Below the pieces are notes generated by a model, which had not been told where the DNA came from, searched no databases, and worked only from the letters and a program-made list of their open reading frames with translations. 8,482 nt of DNA from Candidatus Portnoybacteria bacterium CG_4_10_14_0_2_um_filter_44_20 (GTDB lineage Bacteria > Patescibacteriota > Minisyncoccia > Portnoybacterales > GCA-002795985): the NCBI GenBank assembly GCA_002792395.1, contig PFOG01000174.1:1-8482 (forward strand), read 5' to 3'. The position numbers and the translations under genes are program-made. The first letter of the stretch is position 1, and each line of letters opens with the position of its first letter. Of the stretch, positions 1 to 6,106 are shown piece by piece.

Positions 1-398
1 GACAATATGTCGGGCGCTTACGGGAAGAAAATCTTATTAAACGTTCCGTAAGGGATAACCAAAGGTGCTATGTTTTGACTGACAAGGGGAAACGTTTTGT
101 CTTGAAGTATAATATTGATAGTCTCGAGCTATCTAAACAACAAAAATGGGACGGTAGATGGAGATTTATTATTTTTGATATCCCCGAAAAGAAAAAGGCT
201 GCTCGTGATGCCTTGCGGCGTAAATTTAATAAACTGGGCGTGCTTCAACTGCAAAAAAGCGTTTTCGTTTATCCCTTTGATTGCAAGAAAGAAATTGATT
301 TTGTGTCCGATTTCTTTGGGGTGGCCAATGACATTCTTTATTTGGAATCCAAGGTTTATGAAGTAGAAGAGGATTTAAAAAGTTTTTTTAATCTTTGA
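1..398 (+). CDS. PaaX-family / Cas2-like protein, 3' part (5' end outside window)
   Basis: The reading frame is open from position 3, so the gene enters from the left; the first ATG/TTG inside the window is not its start. The visible part is about 131 residues. The first 30 or so (LREENLIKR then CYVLTDKGK) look like the end of a winged helix. The rest (WDGRWRFIIFDIPEKKK, then KLGVLQLQKSVFVYPF) is the ferredoxin-like Cas2-type domain found at the C-terminus of PaaX-type transcriptional repressors. Stand-alone proteins of this build are common in CPR genomes and are often labelled Cas2. A role as a DNA-binding regulator is inferred from the family; effector and targets are unknown. No CRISPR repeats or other cas genes are visible, so an adaptation role is not supported. 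It ends with TGA, the only TGA stop in the window. Confidence 0.85.
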   Translation, partial: QYVGRLREENLIKRSVRDNQRCYVLTDKGKRFVLKYNIDSLELSKQQKWDGRWRFIIFDIPEKKKAARDALRRKFNKLGVLQLQKSVFVYPFDCKKEIDFVSDFFGVANDILYLESKVYEVEEDLKSFFNL

Positions 399-457
399 TC
401 GGCAGTATTGTTTTATGAATTTTTATGCGGGCAATTGGGGCTGGTGTAGTTTTCCCT

Positions 458-496
458 GAATTAATTGTAGATTTACGAATTAATTGTGGGTTCACG
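458..496. repeat. Imperfect tandem repeat, 19-nt period
   Basis: Two copies of a 20-nt unit beginning GAATTAATTGT (458-477 and 477-496, sharing one base) match at 17 of 20 positions. They sit directly left of the large palindrome at 493-526. No function is visible. Confidence 0.7.
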
Positions 497-526
497 CAAA
501 ATTACGCTATAGCGTAATTTTGCGTG
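493..526. repeat. Perfect 34-bp palindrome
   Basis: The 17-nt arm beginning CACGCAAAATTACG is followed immediately by its exact reverse complement, with no spacer. It would form a cruciform, or a hairpin in RNA of either strand. There is no T-tract, so it is not a normal intrinsic terminator. It lies in the gap between the PaaX-like gene and the secA promoter. It could be a dispersed repeat or a binding site for a dimeric protein; the sequence does not decide. Confidence 0.9.
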
Positions 527-582
527 GAGAGGTTGCGCAAAATTAAAATTTTGCAATAGCGTAATTTGGCGTGAAGAGGTTG
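509..582. repeat. 27-nt direct repeat, period 47, with embedded inverted repeat
   Basis: The 27-nt unit at 509-535 (right arm of the palindrome plus AGAGGTTG) recurs at 556-582 with two mismatches. Between the copies, 537-554 forms a second inverted repeat (8-nt arms GCAAAATT/AATTTTGC, 2-nt spacer). A further GAGAGGTTGAG echo follows at 584-594. The block looks like a partly decayed local duplication of the palindromic element. Confidence 0.8.
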
Positions 583-618
583 AGAGAGGTTGAGATTTGT
601 CTGTCGGACAGAGTTAAT

Positions 619-647
619 TTTACAGGGGCGGGGCGAGGTGTTATATT
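619..647 (+). promoter_or_regulatory. Candidate sigma70-type promoter for secA
   Basis: TTTACA (619-624) and TATATT (642-647) each match the -35 and -10 consensus at 5 of 6 positions and are 17 nt apart. The predicted start near 654 gives a leader of about 35 nt. A 13-nt palindrome (TCTGTC-G-GACAGA, 600-612) lies just upstream and could be an operator, which is speculative. Confidence 0.6.
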
Positions 648-688
648 TTATTTGTAACTTTAAGGCAAATTTTTAGATTAAAATTGTT

Positions 689-3415
689 ATGTCTTTTATT
701 TCACAGATTTTTGGCGATTCAAATCAGCAATGTTTGGATGAAATCCAGCCCTTGGTAGAGCGGGTCAACGAACTCGAAAAAGAATTCGAGGTTTTTTCCG
801 ATGAGCAATTAAAAGATAAAACGAAAGAATTCCGCAAAAGGTTATCTAAGGACGAGACATTAGACGATTTATTGCCAGAAGCTTTCGCGGCGGTTCGTGA
901 GGCCTCGAGGCGCGCCATCGGACTGCGCCATTTTGACGCACAAATATTGGGAGGGATCGTTCTTTATCGGGGAAAGATTGCCGAGATGAAAACGGGGGAA
1001 GGCAAAACTTTGGCGGCAACGCTGGCCGCCTATTTGAACGCTCTGGGGGGCGGAGGCGTTCATATTGTGACAGTTAATGATTATCTGGCCAAACGCGACA
1101 CCAACTGGATGGGTGCGGTCTATCACGCTCTCGGTTTGAAAGTCGGCTGTATTGTCCATGACCGAGCGTATTTATATGAACCGGCTGTCGTGGATAAAAA
1201 TGAGGTGACGGTTGAGATGCAAAATTTAAAAGAGGTGCCGCGAAAAGCTGCCTATGAGGCGGATATTACCCACGGGACAAACAACGAGTTCGGCTTCGAT
1301 TATCTTCGCGACAATATGGTTTATGATTTATCGCAGATGGCCCAACGTGGACATAGTTTCGCGATCGTCGATGAAGTCGATTCTATTTTGATTGATGAGG
1401 CGCGAACTCCTTTGATCATTTCCACGCCCGACGCTGAATCAACAAAATTATATGAAACTTTTACCAAGGTTATTCCTAGGTTGCAGGAAAATACCGATTA
1501 TAATATTGATGAGAAAATGAAGGCGGCAACCTTAACCGACGACGGTATCGAGAAAGTTGAGAAAATTATGGGAATTGATATCTATGGCGAGGGGAGTGTT
1601 CGCTATGCTCATCAGCTGGAAGAGGCTCTGCGCGCTCATGTTTTATTCAAGCGGGACCGCGATTACATCGTTAAAGACGGAGAAGTCATTATTGTTGATG
1701 AATTTACCGGACGTTTGATGTTCGGTCGGCGTTATTCCGGCGGCCTGCACCAGGCGATCGAAGCCAAAGAAGGCGTTAGGGTCCAACAGGAAAGCCGGAC
1801 TTTGGCGACGATCACTTTCCAGAATTATTTCAGAATGTATAAAAAACTGGCGGGGATGACGGGAACTGCCTATACCAACGCCGAAGAATTTAGCCAGGTT
1901 TATAAGCTGGAGGTGGTGGTTGTGCCGACTAATAAACCGATGATAAGAACGGACTCGCCGGACAGGATTTATCGCACTGAGCATGGTAAATTTATGGCGG
2001 TGGCACAAGATATCAAGGAGCGGCACGAAAAGGGCCAGCCGGTTTTAGTGGGCACGGTTTCTATCGAGAGAAATGAATTATTGAGCGCGTTGCTGAAAAA
2101 AGAGGGCGTATCGCACCAAGTTTTAAACGCGAAAAATCACGAGAAAGAGGCGCAGATTATTTCTCAAGCCGGAAGCCTCGGGGCGGTTACGGTCGCGACC
2201 AACATGGCTGGCCGAGGAGTTGATATTATCTTGGGGGGGCGTGTTGATGATGACGCGGGCGATAAATTATCCGACTGGCGGAAAACGCACGACAAGATAG
2301 TCGAACTTGGGGGTTTGTGCGTAATGGGTACCGAACGCCACGAGGCGCGGCGAATCGATAACCAGCTAAGGGGCCGTTCCGGCCGGCAGGGAGATCCCGG
2401 CTCTTCGCAGTTTTTTGTTTCAATGGAGGATGATTTGATGCGGATATTCGGTTCGGATAAAATAAAAAGAATGATGGAAGCTTTAAATGTGCCGGAAGAT
2501 CAGCCAATTGAAAATAAAATGATTTCCAAAGCCATTGAATCCGCTCAAGGGAAAATCGAGGGTTATAATTTTGATATTAGAAAACATGTTTTGGAGTATG
2601 ACGACGTGATGAATAAACAGAGAGAGACGATTTATCGCAAGCGGAAAGAAATTTTGCTCAGTAGCGACAGTAGCCGCCAGCAGGCGGACCCACCCACCCC
2701 CCATGTCGTCGACCGCCTGTCGGCGGCTGATGGAGTTACAGGCGATTCGGCCGCTGATGGGTCTTTTGAAGAGAATAAAAAAAACCTTTCTTTAAAAGCT
2801 CAAATCTTAGGGATGGTGAAAAATGAGATAAAAAGGATAGTTGATTTTCACGCACCAGAAGATTATTACGATAACTGGAATTTAAAAGAGGTCAGCGAGA
2901 TTGCCAACGCGATTTTCGGGGTTTCCGATGAGGGTAAAAACAAGATAAAAGAATTTAAAGATAAAAATGAATTAGTTGCTCATCTCAACGAATTGGCCGA
3001 GGCGAAATATTCTGAAAAGGAAAATCAGCTGGGTGCGGAAAATATGCGAGGCGCTGAAAAGGCGATTTTGTTGAGAACGATTGATATGCTCTGGATGGAC
3101 CATCTGGATAATATGGACCATTTGCGCGATTCTGTGCGGTTGCGCGCTTACGGTCAAAGAGACCCGTTGGTTGAATATAAAAACGAGGGGCATAAGATGT
3201 TTCAGCAGTTGCTCCAGGCGATTCAGGGGCAGGTAGCGGCCATGATTTATAAAGTAGAAATACAGCAGTCCATGGCTACCTCGGCCAATCAGCCGATGAG
3301 GCTAAATAGAGACGAAACAGTGGGTGGTGGTTTGTCGGGAGGCAACCAGACGGGAAGAAATGATCCGTGCCCATGCGGCAGTGGGAAGAAATATAAGAAA
3401 TGCCATGGGAAATAA
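689..3415 (+). CDS. secA: Preprotein translocase ATPase SecA
   Basis: SecA is the motor that uses ATP to push unfolded preproteins through SecYEG in the cytoplasmic membrane. At 908 residues it has the full family layout. NBD1 carries Walker A (KTGEGKT, residues 101-107) and Walker B (DEVDS, 228-232). The preprotein cross-linking domain follows, then GMTGTA (389-394), NBD2 with [10 protein letters not shown] (504-513) and [17 protein letters not shown] (from 560), then the helical scaffold and wing. The C-terminal SEC-C zinc motif has C894, C896, C905 and H906. About 20 extra residues lie between the Walker motifs compared with E. coli (around 158-183). A low-complexity insertion (about 658-699) coincides with DNA palindromes. 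The ATG start gives the usual N-terminus (MSFISQIFG), although no Shine-Dalgarno is close. It appears monocistronic, with its own promoter and a minus-strand gene downstream. Confidence 0.99.
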   Translation: MSFISQIFGDSNQQCLDEIQPLVERVNELEKEFEVFSDEQLKDKTKEFRKRLSKDETLDDLLPEAFAAVREASRRAIGLRHFDAQILGGIVLYRGKIAEMKTGEGKTLAATLAAYLNALGGGGVHIVTVNDYLAKRDTNWMGAVYHALGLKVGCIVHDRAYLYEPAVVDKNEVTVEMQNLKEVPRKAAYEADITHGTNNEFGFDYLRDNMVYDLSQMAQRGHSFAIVDEVDSILIDEARTPLIISTPDAESTKLYETFTKVIPRLQENTDYNIDEKMKAATLTDDGIEKVEKIMGIDIYGEGSVRYAHQLEEALRAHVLFKRDRDYIVKDGEVIIVDEFTGRLMFGRRYSGGLHQAIEAKEGVRVQQESRTLATITFQNYFRMYKKLAGMTGTAYTNAEEFSQVYKLEVVVVPTNKPMIRTDSPDRIYRTEHGKFMAVAQDIKERHEKGQPVLVGTVSIERNELLSALLKKEGVSHQVLNAKNHEKEAQIISQAGSLGAVTVATNMAGRGVDIILGGRVDDDAGDKLSDWRKTHDKIVELGGLCVMGTERHEARRIDNQLRGRSGRQGDPGSSQFFVSMEDDLMRIFGSDKIKRMMEALNVPEDQPIENKMISKAIESAQGKIEGYNFDIRKHVLEYDDVMNKQRETIYRKRKEILLSSDSSRQQADPPTPHVVDRLSAADGVTGDSAADGSFEENKKNLSLKAQILGMVKNEIKRIVDFHAPEDYYDNWNLKEVSEIANAIFGVSDEGKNKIKEFKDKNELVAHLNELAEAKYSEKENQLGAENMRGAEKAILLRTIDMLWMDHLDNMDHLRDSVRLRAYGQRDPLVEYKNEGHKMFQQLLQAIQGQVAAMIYKVEIQQSMATSANQPMRLNRDETVGGGLSGGNQTGRNDPCPCGSGKKYKKCHGK
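2672..2761. repeat. GC-rich palindromic insertion inside secA
   Basis: Two hairpin-forming blocks, CCGCC-AGCA-GGCGG (2674-2687) and CCGCC-TGTC-GGCGG (2713-2726), are also largely inverted copies of each other, so the whole segment can fold into one larger hairpin. A 15-nt direct repeat follows (2720-2734 and 2747-2761, 13 of 15 identical) and encodes SAADG twice (residues 678-682 and 687-691). The stretch is read in frame without a stop. It falls between the RKRKEIL helix and the LKAQILG segment, a place that varies among SecA proteins. It resembles palindromic repeats that have inserted into genes in other bacteria, such as Rickettsia palindromic elements; that comparison is by analogy only. 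Confidence 0.75.
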
Positions 3416-3421
3416 CATATT

Positions 3422-3457
3422 AAAAAAAGAAAGGCCCTCCTCCGAAGAATTGGGCCT
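3422..3457 (-). terminator. Rho-independent terminator of the minus-strand small gene
   Basis: Read on the minus strand, AGGCCC (3457-3452) pairs with GGGCCT (3437-3432). The loop can close further on a C-TTCG-G tetraloop. It is followed by TTCTTTTTTTA. The T-tract is present only in the minus direction. It lies 30 nt past the stop of the small gene and also separates that gene from convergent secA. Confidence 0.85.
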
Positions 3458-3486
3458 CCAAGCAGTTATTTTGGCTTAGCTAAAAT

Positions 3487-3834
3487 CTAAAGAACAACCG
3501 TCTGAAATCCTTTGTCGGTAATTATGAATCCGATGTCAGGAAGATTTTCATAACGGCGGCGGCCATCCGCATTGAATATGGTCGTTCCATCAGATCGAGT
3601 ATTCTGCTTGATTGCCTCAACGAGCTCATCAAGCAGTTCAGGGCTGATTGGTCGGCCGATAACACGAGGTTCGTGTTCGAGCAGTCCTCGGCGCATCGAC
3701 TTGGCGTTTCGACGATCGCCTCTAACCTCCAGTTCGGCAATGCGGAAAACCGCGGAAAGCGAGATAGCGTCGAGGCCGAATATGTCGCCCTTGCCAGTAG
3801 AGAAGACCTGCCAGATTTCCTGAAATGTTACCAT
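3487..3834 (-). CDS. Unrecognised 115-residue soluble protein
   Basis: I do not recognise the family. The protein (MVTFQEIWQVFSTGKG..., ending GFIITDKGFQTVVL) has no signal peptide or membrane segment. It is rich in charged residues, with an Arg-rich middle (RGDRRNAKSMRRG), a probable helix (ISPELLDELVEAIKQ) and a possible beta C-terminus. The ATG at 3834 is chosen because AAGGAGGT lies 5 nt upstream and a strong promoter starts the RNA only about 37 nt upstream; the frame stays open 31 codons further 5' but that part lies across the promoter. The gene stands alone on the minus strand between secA and the kinase-like gene, with its own promoter, Shine-Dalgarno and terminator. That implies high or independent expression and perhaps recent acquisition. 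Codon choice looks more GC-rich than its neighbours by eye. Confidence 0.8.
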   Translation of the reverse strand: MVTFQEIWQVFSTGKGDIFGLDAISLSAVFRIAELEVRGDRRNAKSMRRGLLEHEPRVIGRPISPELLDELVEAIKQNTRSDGTTIFNADGRRRYENLPDIGFIITDKGFQTVVL

Positions 3835-3839
3835 GATGT

Positions 3840-3847
3840 ACCTCCTT
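3840..3847 (-). promoter_or_regulatory. Perfect Shine-Dalgarno that sets the start of the minus-strand gene
   Basis: AAGGAGGT on the minus strand sits 5 nt before the ATG at 3834. It is the only full-length anti-16S match I see before a gene in this window. It rules out the longer upstream frame as the coding start. Confidence 0.85.
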
Positions 3848-3877
3848 CTATATTTGGTTGATCGCAAACTATTATCT

Positions 3878-3906
3878 AGTATAGCAGAAAATATATAATA
3901 CGTCAA
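3878..3906 (-). promoter_or_regulatory. Near-consensus extended -10 promoter of the minus-strand gene
   Basis: TTGACG (3906-3901), a 17-nt spacer ending in TGC, and TATACT (3883-3878). This matches sigma70 at 5 of 6 in both boxes and adds the TGn extension. The predicted start is near 3871, about 37 nt before the ATG. Confidence 0.85.
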
Positions 3907-3958
3907 GTATAAAATTCCTGCGGACACAGGAATAAGAACAAAAAATACTGTGGGAACA

Positions 3959-4531
3959 ATGAAATACGCGTTTATTAGCGGAATACCGGCATCGGGTAAG
4001 AGCTATCTGGCGGAAAAAATTGCCAAGGCTTTGAAGATGAAGCATTTCGAGACCGATGACTGGCGGGAAGAATTTCGGAGAGATGAACACGCCGATTGGG
4101 TGGATTTTTTTTGGAATAAAAACGAAGCGGAATATTGGGCCAAGACCGATTGCGAAGAACATTGGAGAAATATGGTTCGGCAATCGGAGGCGTTGTGGCC
4201 GGAAATTTTTAAGAAAATCGGAAAAGTTGTAAAATCGGGCAAGCCGGCGATTTTTGAAGGGGTGAATATATTGCCGCATCTGGCGCATAAGGATTTGGAT
4301 TTTCCGGGGATATTCCTTCTTGGCGAATCGCTTGAGACGATTTTAAGGCGAAACAAGCAGGATCCTCGCTGGGGGCAGACGGAAGAATTGCAAAAGAAAG
4401 AAGCCGAAATATTTTTTAACTGTGAGGGGCCGAAATACAAACAAGAAGCAGAGAAACACGGATTCAAAACTTTTCCTGACCCGATGCTGGCGGAAAAAGA
4501 ATTGCTAAAAATATTGCGGATACAAAAATAA
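3959..4531 (+). CDS. P-loop NTPase, nucleoside/adenylate-kinase-like (AAA_33 type)
   Basis: A small cytoplasmic P-loop protein, 190 residues from the ATG at 3959. Walker A is GIPASGKS (residues 8-15), followed by a helix and ETDDW (31-35), where kinases of this group hold the metal or substrate. AIFEGVNILP is a plausible substrate or Walker-B strand. The Arg-rich RRNKQDPRWGQTEELQKKE stretch resembles the lid of small-molecule kinases. The fold fits phosphorylation of a nucleoside or other small molecule; the substrate cannot be read from sequence. A GTG three codons upstream (3950) is an alternative start; neither has a convincing Shine-Dalgarno. A Nudix gene follows after 15 nt and then a Maf-type gene, which suggests a shared transcript concerned with nucleotides. 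A zeta-toxin-like kinase is a less likely alternative because no antitoxin is visible. Confidence 0.8.
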   Translation: MKYAFISGIPASGKSYLAEKIAKALKMKHFETDDWREEFRRDEHADWVDFFWNKNEAEYWAKTDCEEHWRNMVRQSEALWPEIFKKIGKVVKSGKPAIFEGVNILPHLAHKDLDFPGIFLLGESLETILRRNKQDPRWGQTEELQKKEAEIFFNCEGPKYKQEAEKHGFKTFPDPMLAEKELLKILRIQK

Positions 4532-4546
4532 TTTAAAATTATATTT

Positions 4547-4978
4547 ATGAACAATCCTATTCCAACTGTCGGAGTTCTTATATTTAACGGCGATAAAGTT
4601 CTTTTGGTGTGCCACAAAAAAGAGGCGGAACATATAAGCGATACTTTCGGCTTGCCGGCTGGCCGGGTGCAGGAAGGGGAGACGGAAAAAGGCGCGGCTA
4701 GGCGCGAGTTGGAGGAGGAAGCGGGACTAACGGTTTTAGAAAAAGATCTGATCGAACTGCCGACAGTATATACCGGACCTATTGAGCGGAAAAACGGGGT
4801 GCAGGTTTTTTCATACAAAATTTTTCTTGGTAGTTTTTATTCGGGAATATTGCGGGAGTCCGAAGAGTCTAAACCGGAATGGGTCGCGCTCTCAGATCTA
4901 AACAAATATAATTTATTACCCAATATTGAGAAAATTGTTGAGGAGGGATTAGCGATACAGAAAAAGACGGTTAAATAA
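4547..4978 (+). CDS. Nudix hydrolase
   Basis: A single-domain Nudix protein of 143 residues. The Nudix box is complete: G39-x5-E45-x7-R53-E54-L55-x-E57-E58-x-G60-L61. The glutamates bind Mg2+ for hydrolysis of a nucleoside diphosphate linked to another group. The N-terminal strand (TVGVLIFNGDKVLLVCHK) and the WVALSDLNKYNLLP segment after the box are typical of MutT-like members. The substrate may be an oxidised nucleotide, NDP-sugar or similar and is not determinable here. The gene lies 15 nt after the kinase-like gene and only 2 nt before the Maf-type gene, so cotranscription is likely. No clear Shine-Dalgarno precedes the ATG. Confidence 0.95.
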   Translation: MNNPIPTVGVLIFNGDKVLLVCHKKEAEHISDTFGLPAGRVQEGETEKGAARRELEEEAGLTVLEKDLIELPTVYTGPIERKNGVQVFSYKIFLGSFYSGILRESEESKPEWVALSDLNKYNLLPNIEKIVEEGLAIQKKTVK

Positions 4979-4980
4979 AA

Positions 4981-5619
4981 ATGGGTATGAGAAACAGGAA
5001 TATGAAAATAAGAACCAGCTCACTTTGTTCGCAGAACCTTGATTTCCCTCGGAAATTAATTCTTGGCTCGCAATCGCCGGGGCGGAAGAGGGTTTTGGAA
5101 AAGATGGGGTATGTTTTTGAGGTTATACGGGCTGATATCGACGAGAAAGCGATTCGTTTTGATGACCCCGTACGGCTGACGCTGGCTTTGGTCAACGCCA
5201 AGGCTGACGCGTTGGTCGCGAAGATTAAAGAGCCGGCGATTTTGATCGCCCTGGATCAGGTTGTGATTTGTAATAATAAAATCTTGGAGAAACCGGCAGA
5301 CGAAAAAGAGGCTAGAGAGTATTTTGCGATGTACGCGATTTATCCGGCCGAAACCGTAACGTCGGTGGTGGTGGTTAATATCGCCAATGGAAAGAGGGTT
5401 GAGGGCACTGATATCGCTAAGATATGGATTGACAAGGTGCCGGAAGATGTTGTTTGTCGATACATCGCGGAGGGCAATTCGTTTTTGTGTTCGGGCGGAT
5501 TCGACCATGAGCATCCTTTGCTGTTGCCATATATTAAAAAAATCGAGGGTGAGCCGGAAAGCGTTACCGGTTTGCCTGTGGCGTTGACCGAATCGTTGAT
5601 AAAATTGGTTCTGGAATAA
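4981..5619 (+). CDS. Maf-family nucleotide pyrophosphatase (divergent)
   Basis: Maf proteins hydrolyse non-canonical or modified NTPs to NMP and pyrophosphate and have been linked to septum control. The hallmark N-terminus LILGSQSPGRKRVLEKMGY (residues 26-44), ADIDE (51-55), the catalytic-type Asp in ALDQVV (D92) and ILEKP (101-105) are visible, and GGFDHEHPLL matches the late family region. Oddities: the usual SPRR is SPGR (G34), GADT is replaced by ALDQ, and the SG-x2-H segment is YPAET. Specificity may therefore differ from YhdE/YceF-type enzymes. Most Maf proteins start 3-6 residues before LILAS, whereas this frame gives 25 extra residues. ATG codons at 4987 and 5002 are alternatives, and no Shine-Dalgarno settles it. 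The stop overlaps the T-tract of a convergent RNA terminator. Confidence 0.88.
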   Translation: MGMRNRNMKIRTSSLCSQNLDFPRKLILGSQSPGRKRVLEKMGYVFEVIRADIDEKAIRFDDPVRLTLALVNAKADALVAKIKEPAILIALDQVVICNNKILEKPADEKEAREYFAMYAIYPAETVTSVVVVNIANGKRVEGTDIAKIWIDKVPEDVVCRYIAEGNSFLCSGGFDHEHPLLLPYIKKIEGEPESVTGLPVALTESLIKLVLE

Positions 5620-5649
5620 AAAATAAAAGCCCGTCTTTTGTGAAACGGG
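5611..5649 (-). terminator. Rho-independent terminator of minus-strand RNA 1
   Basis: On the minus strand CCCGTTT (5649-5643) pairs with AGACGGG (5636-5630), followed by CTTTTATTTTTTATT. One pair is G-U in the minus-strand RNA but would be a C-A mismatch in plus-strand RNA. Stem polarity and T-tract therefore agree on minus-strand termination. The tail reaches the stop codon of the Maf-type gene. Confidence 0.85.
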
Positions 5650-5909
5650 GTAAAGCATAACCCTGAACGAGTGGCTTGGATTTATTTCAGCCAGTGATTC
5701 AAGGAGGAATTGCAATACGTAGCGTTGTGGTCCCGCCGCCATGCCTTCGCAAGGCTGTGGCGGGCAAGCCGATTTACGTCGCAAGCAAAGCCGCTGGCTC
5801 GGTGGTCTCGCGATTTCATCGGGCAACGCTACGGGGGAACAATAACCCTGGGTTGGTGACCGACATCAGCAGCCAGTCAGTTCGGGCAACCTGCAGGGGA
5901 GGAATCATT
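5617..5909 (-). ncRNA. Candidate structured RNA 1, about 290 nt, family not recognised
   Basis: A promoter at 5944-5916 and a terminator at 5649-5611 frame a minus-strand transcript of about 290 nt with no convincing coding frame (one leaderless 30-codon frame from the ATG at 5908, no ribosome site). The body folds well. CGTAGCGTTG (5832-5823) pairs perfectly with CAACGCTACG (5727-5718), closing a central domain. Inside it are CCGAT/ATCGG, TCGCGAG/CTTGCGA around GAGCC-AGC-GGCTT, and a long CCGCCA...TGGCGG hairpin. On either side lie two diverged copies of one module: ATTCCTCC, then ACTGGCTG, then CAGGGTTAT ending in a short hairpin with CCCCGT. I do not see tmRNA, RNase P, SRP or 6S hallmarks. 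An independent trans-acting RNA is inferred; identity unknown. Confidence 0.65.
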
Positions 5910-5915
5910 GCTAGC

Positions 5916-5944
5916 AGCGTAACAAATACTTATTTGATTGTCAA
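5916..5944 (-). promoter_or_regulatory. Promoter of minus-strand RNA 1
   Basis: TTGACA (5944-5939) is a perfect -35 box. After a 17-nt spacer ending TTGT comes TACGCT (5921-5916), a weak hexamer helped by an upstream TGT, the same extended -10 style as the other two minus-strand promoters here. The predicted start is near 5909. Confidence 0.65.
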
Positions 5945-5965
5945 ACGTCGCGGCATTAGTTGGTG

Positions 5966-5982
5966 AAAAAATATCATTTTTT
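5966..5982. repeat. A/T-rich inverted repeat
   Basis: AAAAAAT and ATTTTTT arms flank ATC. It lies between the RNA 1 promoter and the palindromic element at 6000-6102. A weak hairpin is possible; the T-run on either strand is inside the stem, so terminator function is doubtful. Confidence 0.45.
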
Positions 5983-5999
5983 GTCATTTCTGCCCCGTG

Positions 6000-6102
6000 T
6001 GTCATTCCCGCAAAAGCGGGAATCTACGACTCTATTATATTTACTGGATTCCCGCTTTTCGCCCTTCGGGTGACCACCCGTAGGTGTGGCGCGGGAATGA
6101 CA
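6000..6102. repeat. 103-bp palindromic element with 12-bp terminal inverted repeats
   Basis: The ends TGTCATTCCCGC (6000-6011) and GCGGGAATGACA (6091-6102) are exact inverted copies. Each end is part of a hairpin: 6004-6023 fits ATTCCC-N8-GGGAAT, the pattern of neisserial dRS3 repeats. ATTCCCGC at 6048-6055 pairs with 6091-6098. The second hairpin is enlarged by a nested segment holding its own palindrome CGGGTG-AC-CACCCG (6067-6080). A near copy of the end (TGTCATTTCTGC, 5982-5993) lies just upstream. No transposase and no clear target-site duplication are seen, so a non-autonomous MITE- or REP-like element is the best description. It ends 4 bp before the start codon of the VanX-like gene. 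Confidence 0.8.
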
Positions 6103-6106
6103 ATGT

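Noticed and set aside
1..398. CRISPR adaptation gene cas2
   Set aside because: The winged-helix segment before the Cas2-type domain and the lack of repeats or other cas genes point to a PaaX-like regulator.
3432..3457. The hairpin after secA as a secA terminator
   Set aside because: In the plus direction the stem is not followed by a T-tract; the run of T lies on the minus strand. It may still slow convergent transcription.
3894..3899. A perfect plus-strand TATAAT upstream of the kinase-like gene
   Set aside because: The best -35 at normal spacing (TTATCT, 3872-3877) is poor, and the hexamer lies in A-T-rich sequence belonging to the minus-strand promoter; too weak to list as a promoter.
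4003..4818. A 271-codon minus-strand frame opposite the kinase and Nudix genes
   Set aside because: It is antisense to two proteins with intact family motifs, has no promoter or ribosome site, and its composition is that of a shadow frame.
5617..5909. RNA 1 as tmRNA, RNase P RNA, SRP RNA or 6S RNA
   Set aside because: No tag-peptide frame or tRNA-like ends, no GGAAAGTCC/ACAGAA blocks, no SRP GGAAGGAAGCAGC core, and no 6S-type central bubble between complementary ends were found on either strand.
5676..5966. A 96-codon plus-strand frame across the gap after the Maf-type gene
   Set aside because: It starts at a TTG without a ribosome site, its product resembles nothing, and it lies antisense to a stretch with RNA helices, a promoter and a terminator on the other strand.
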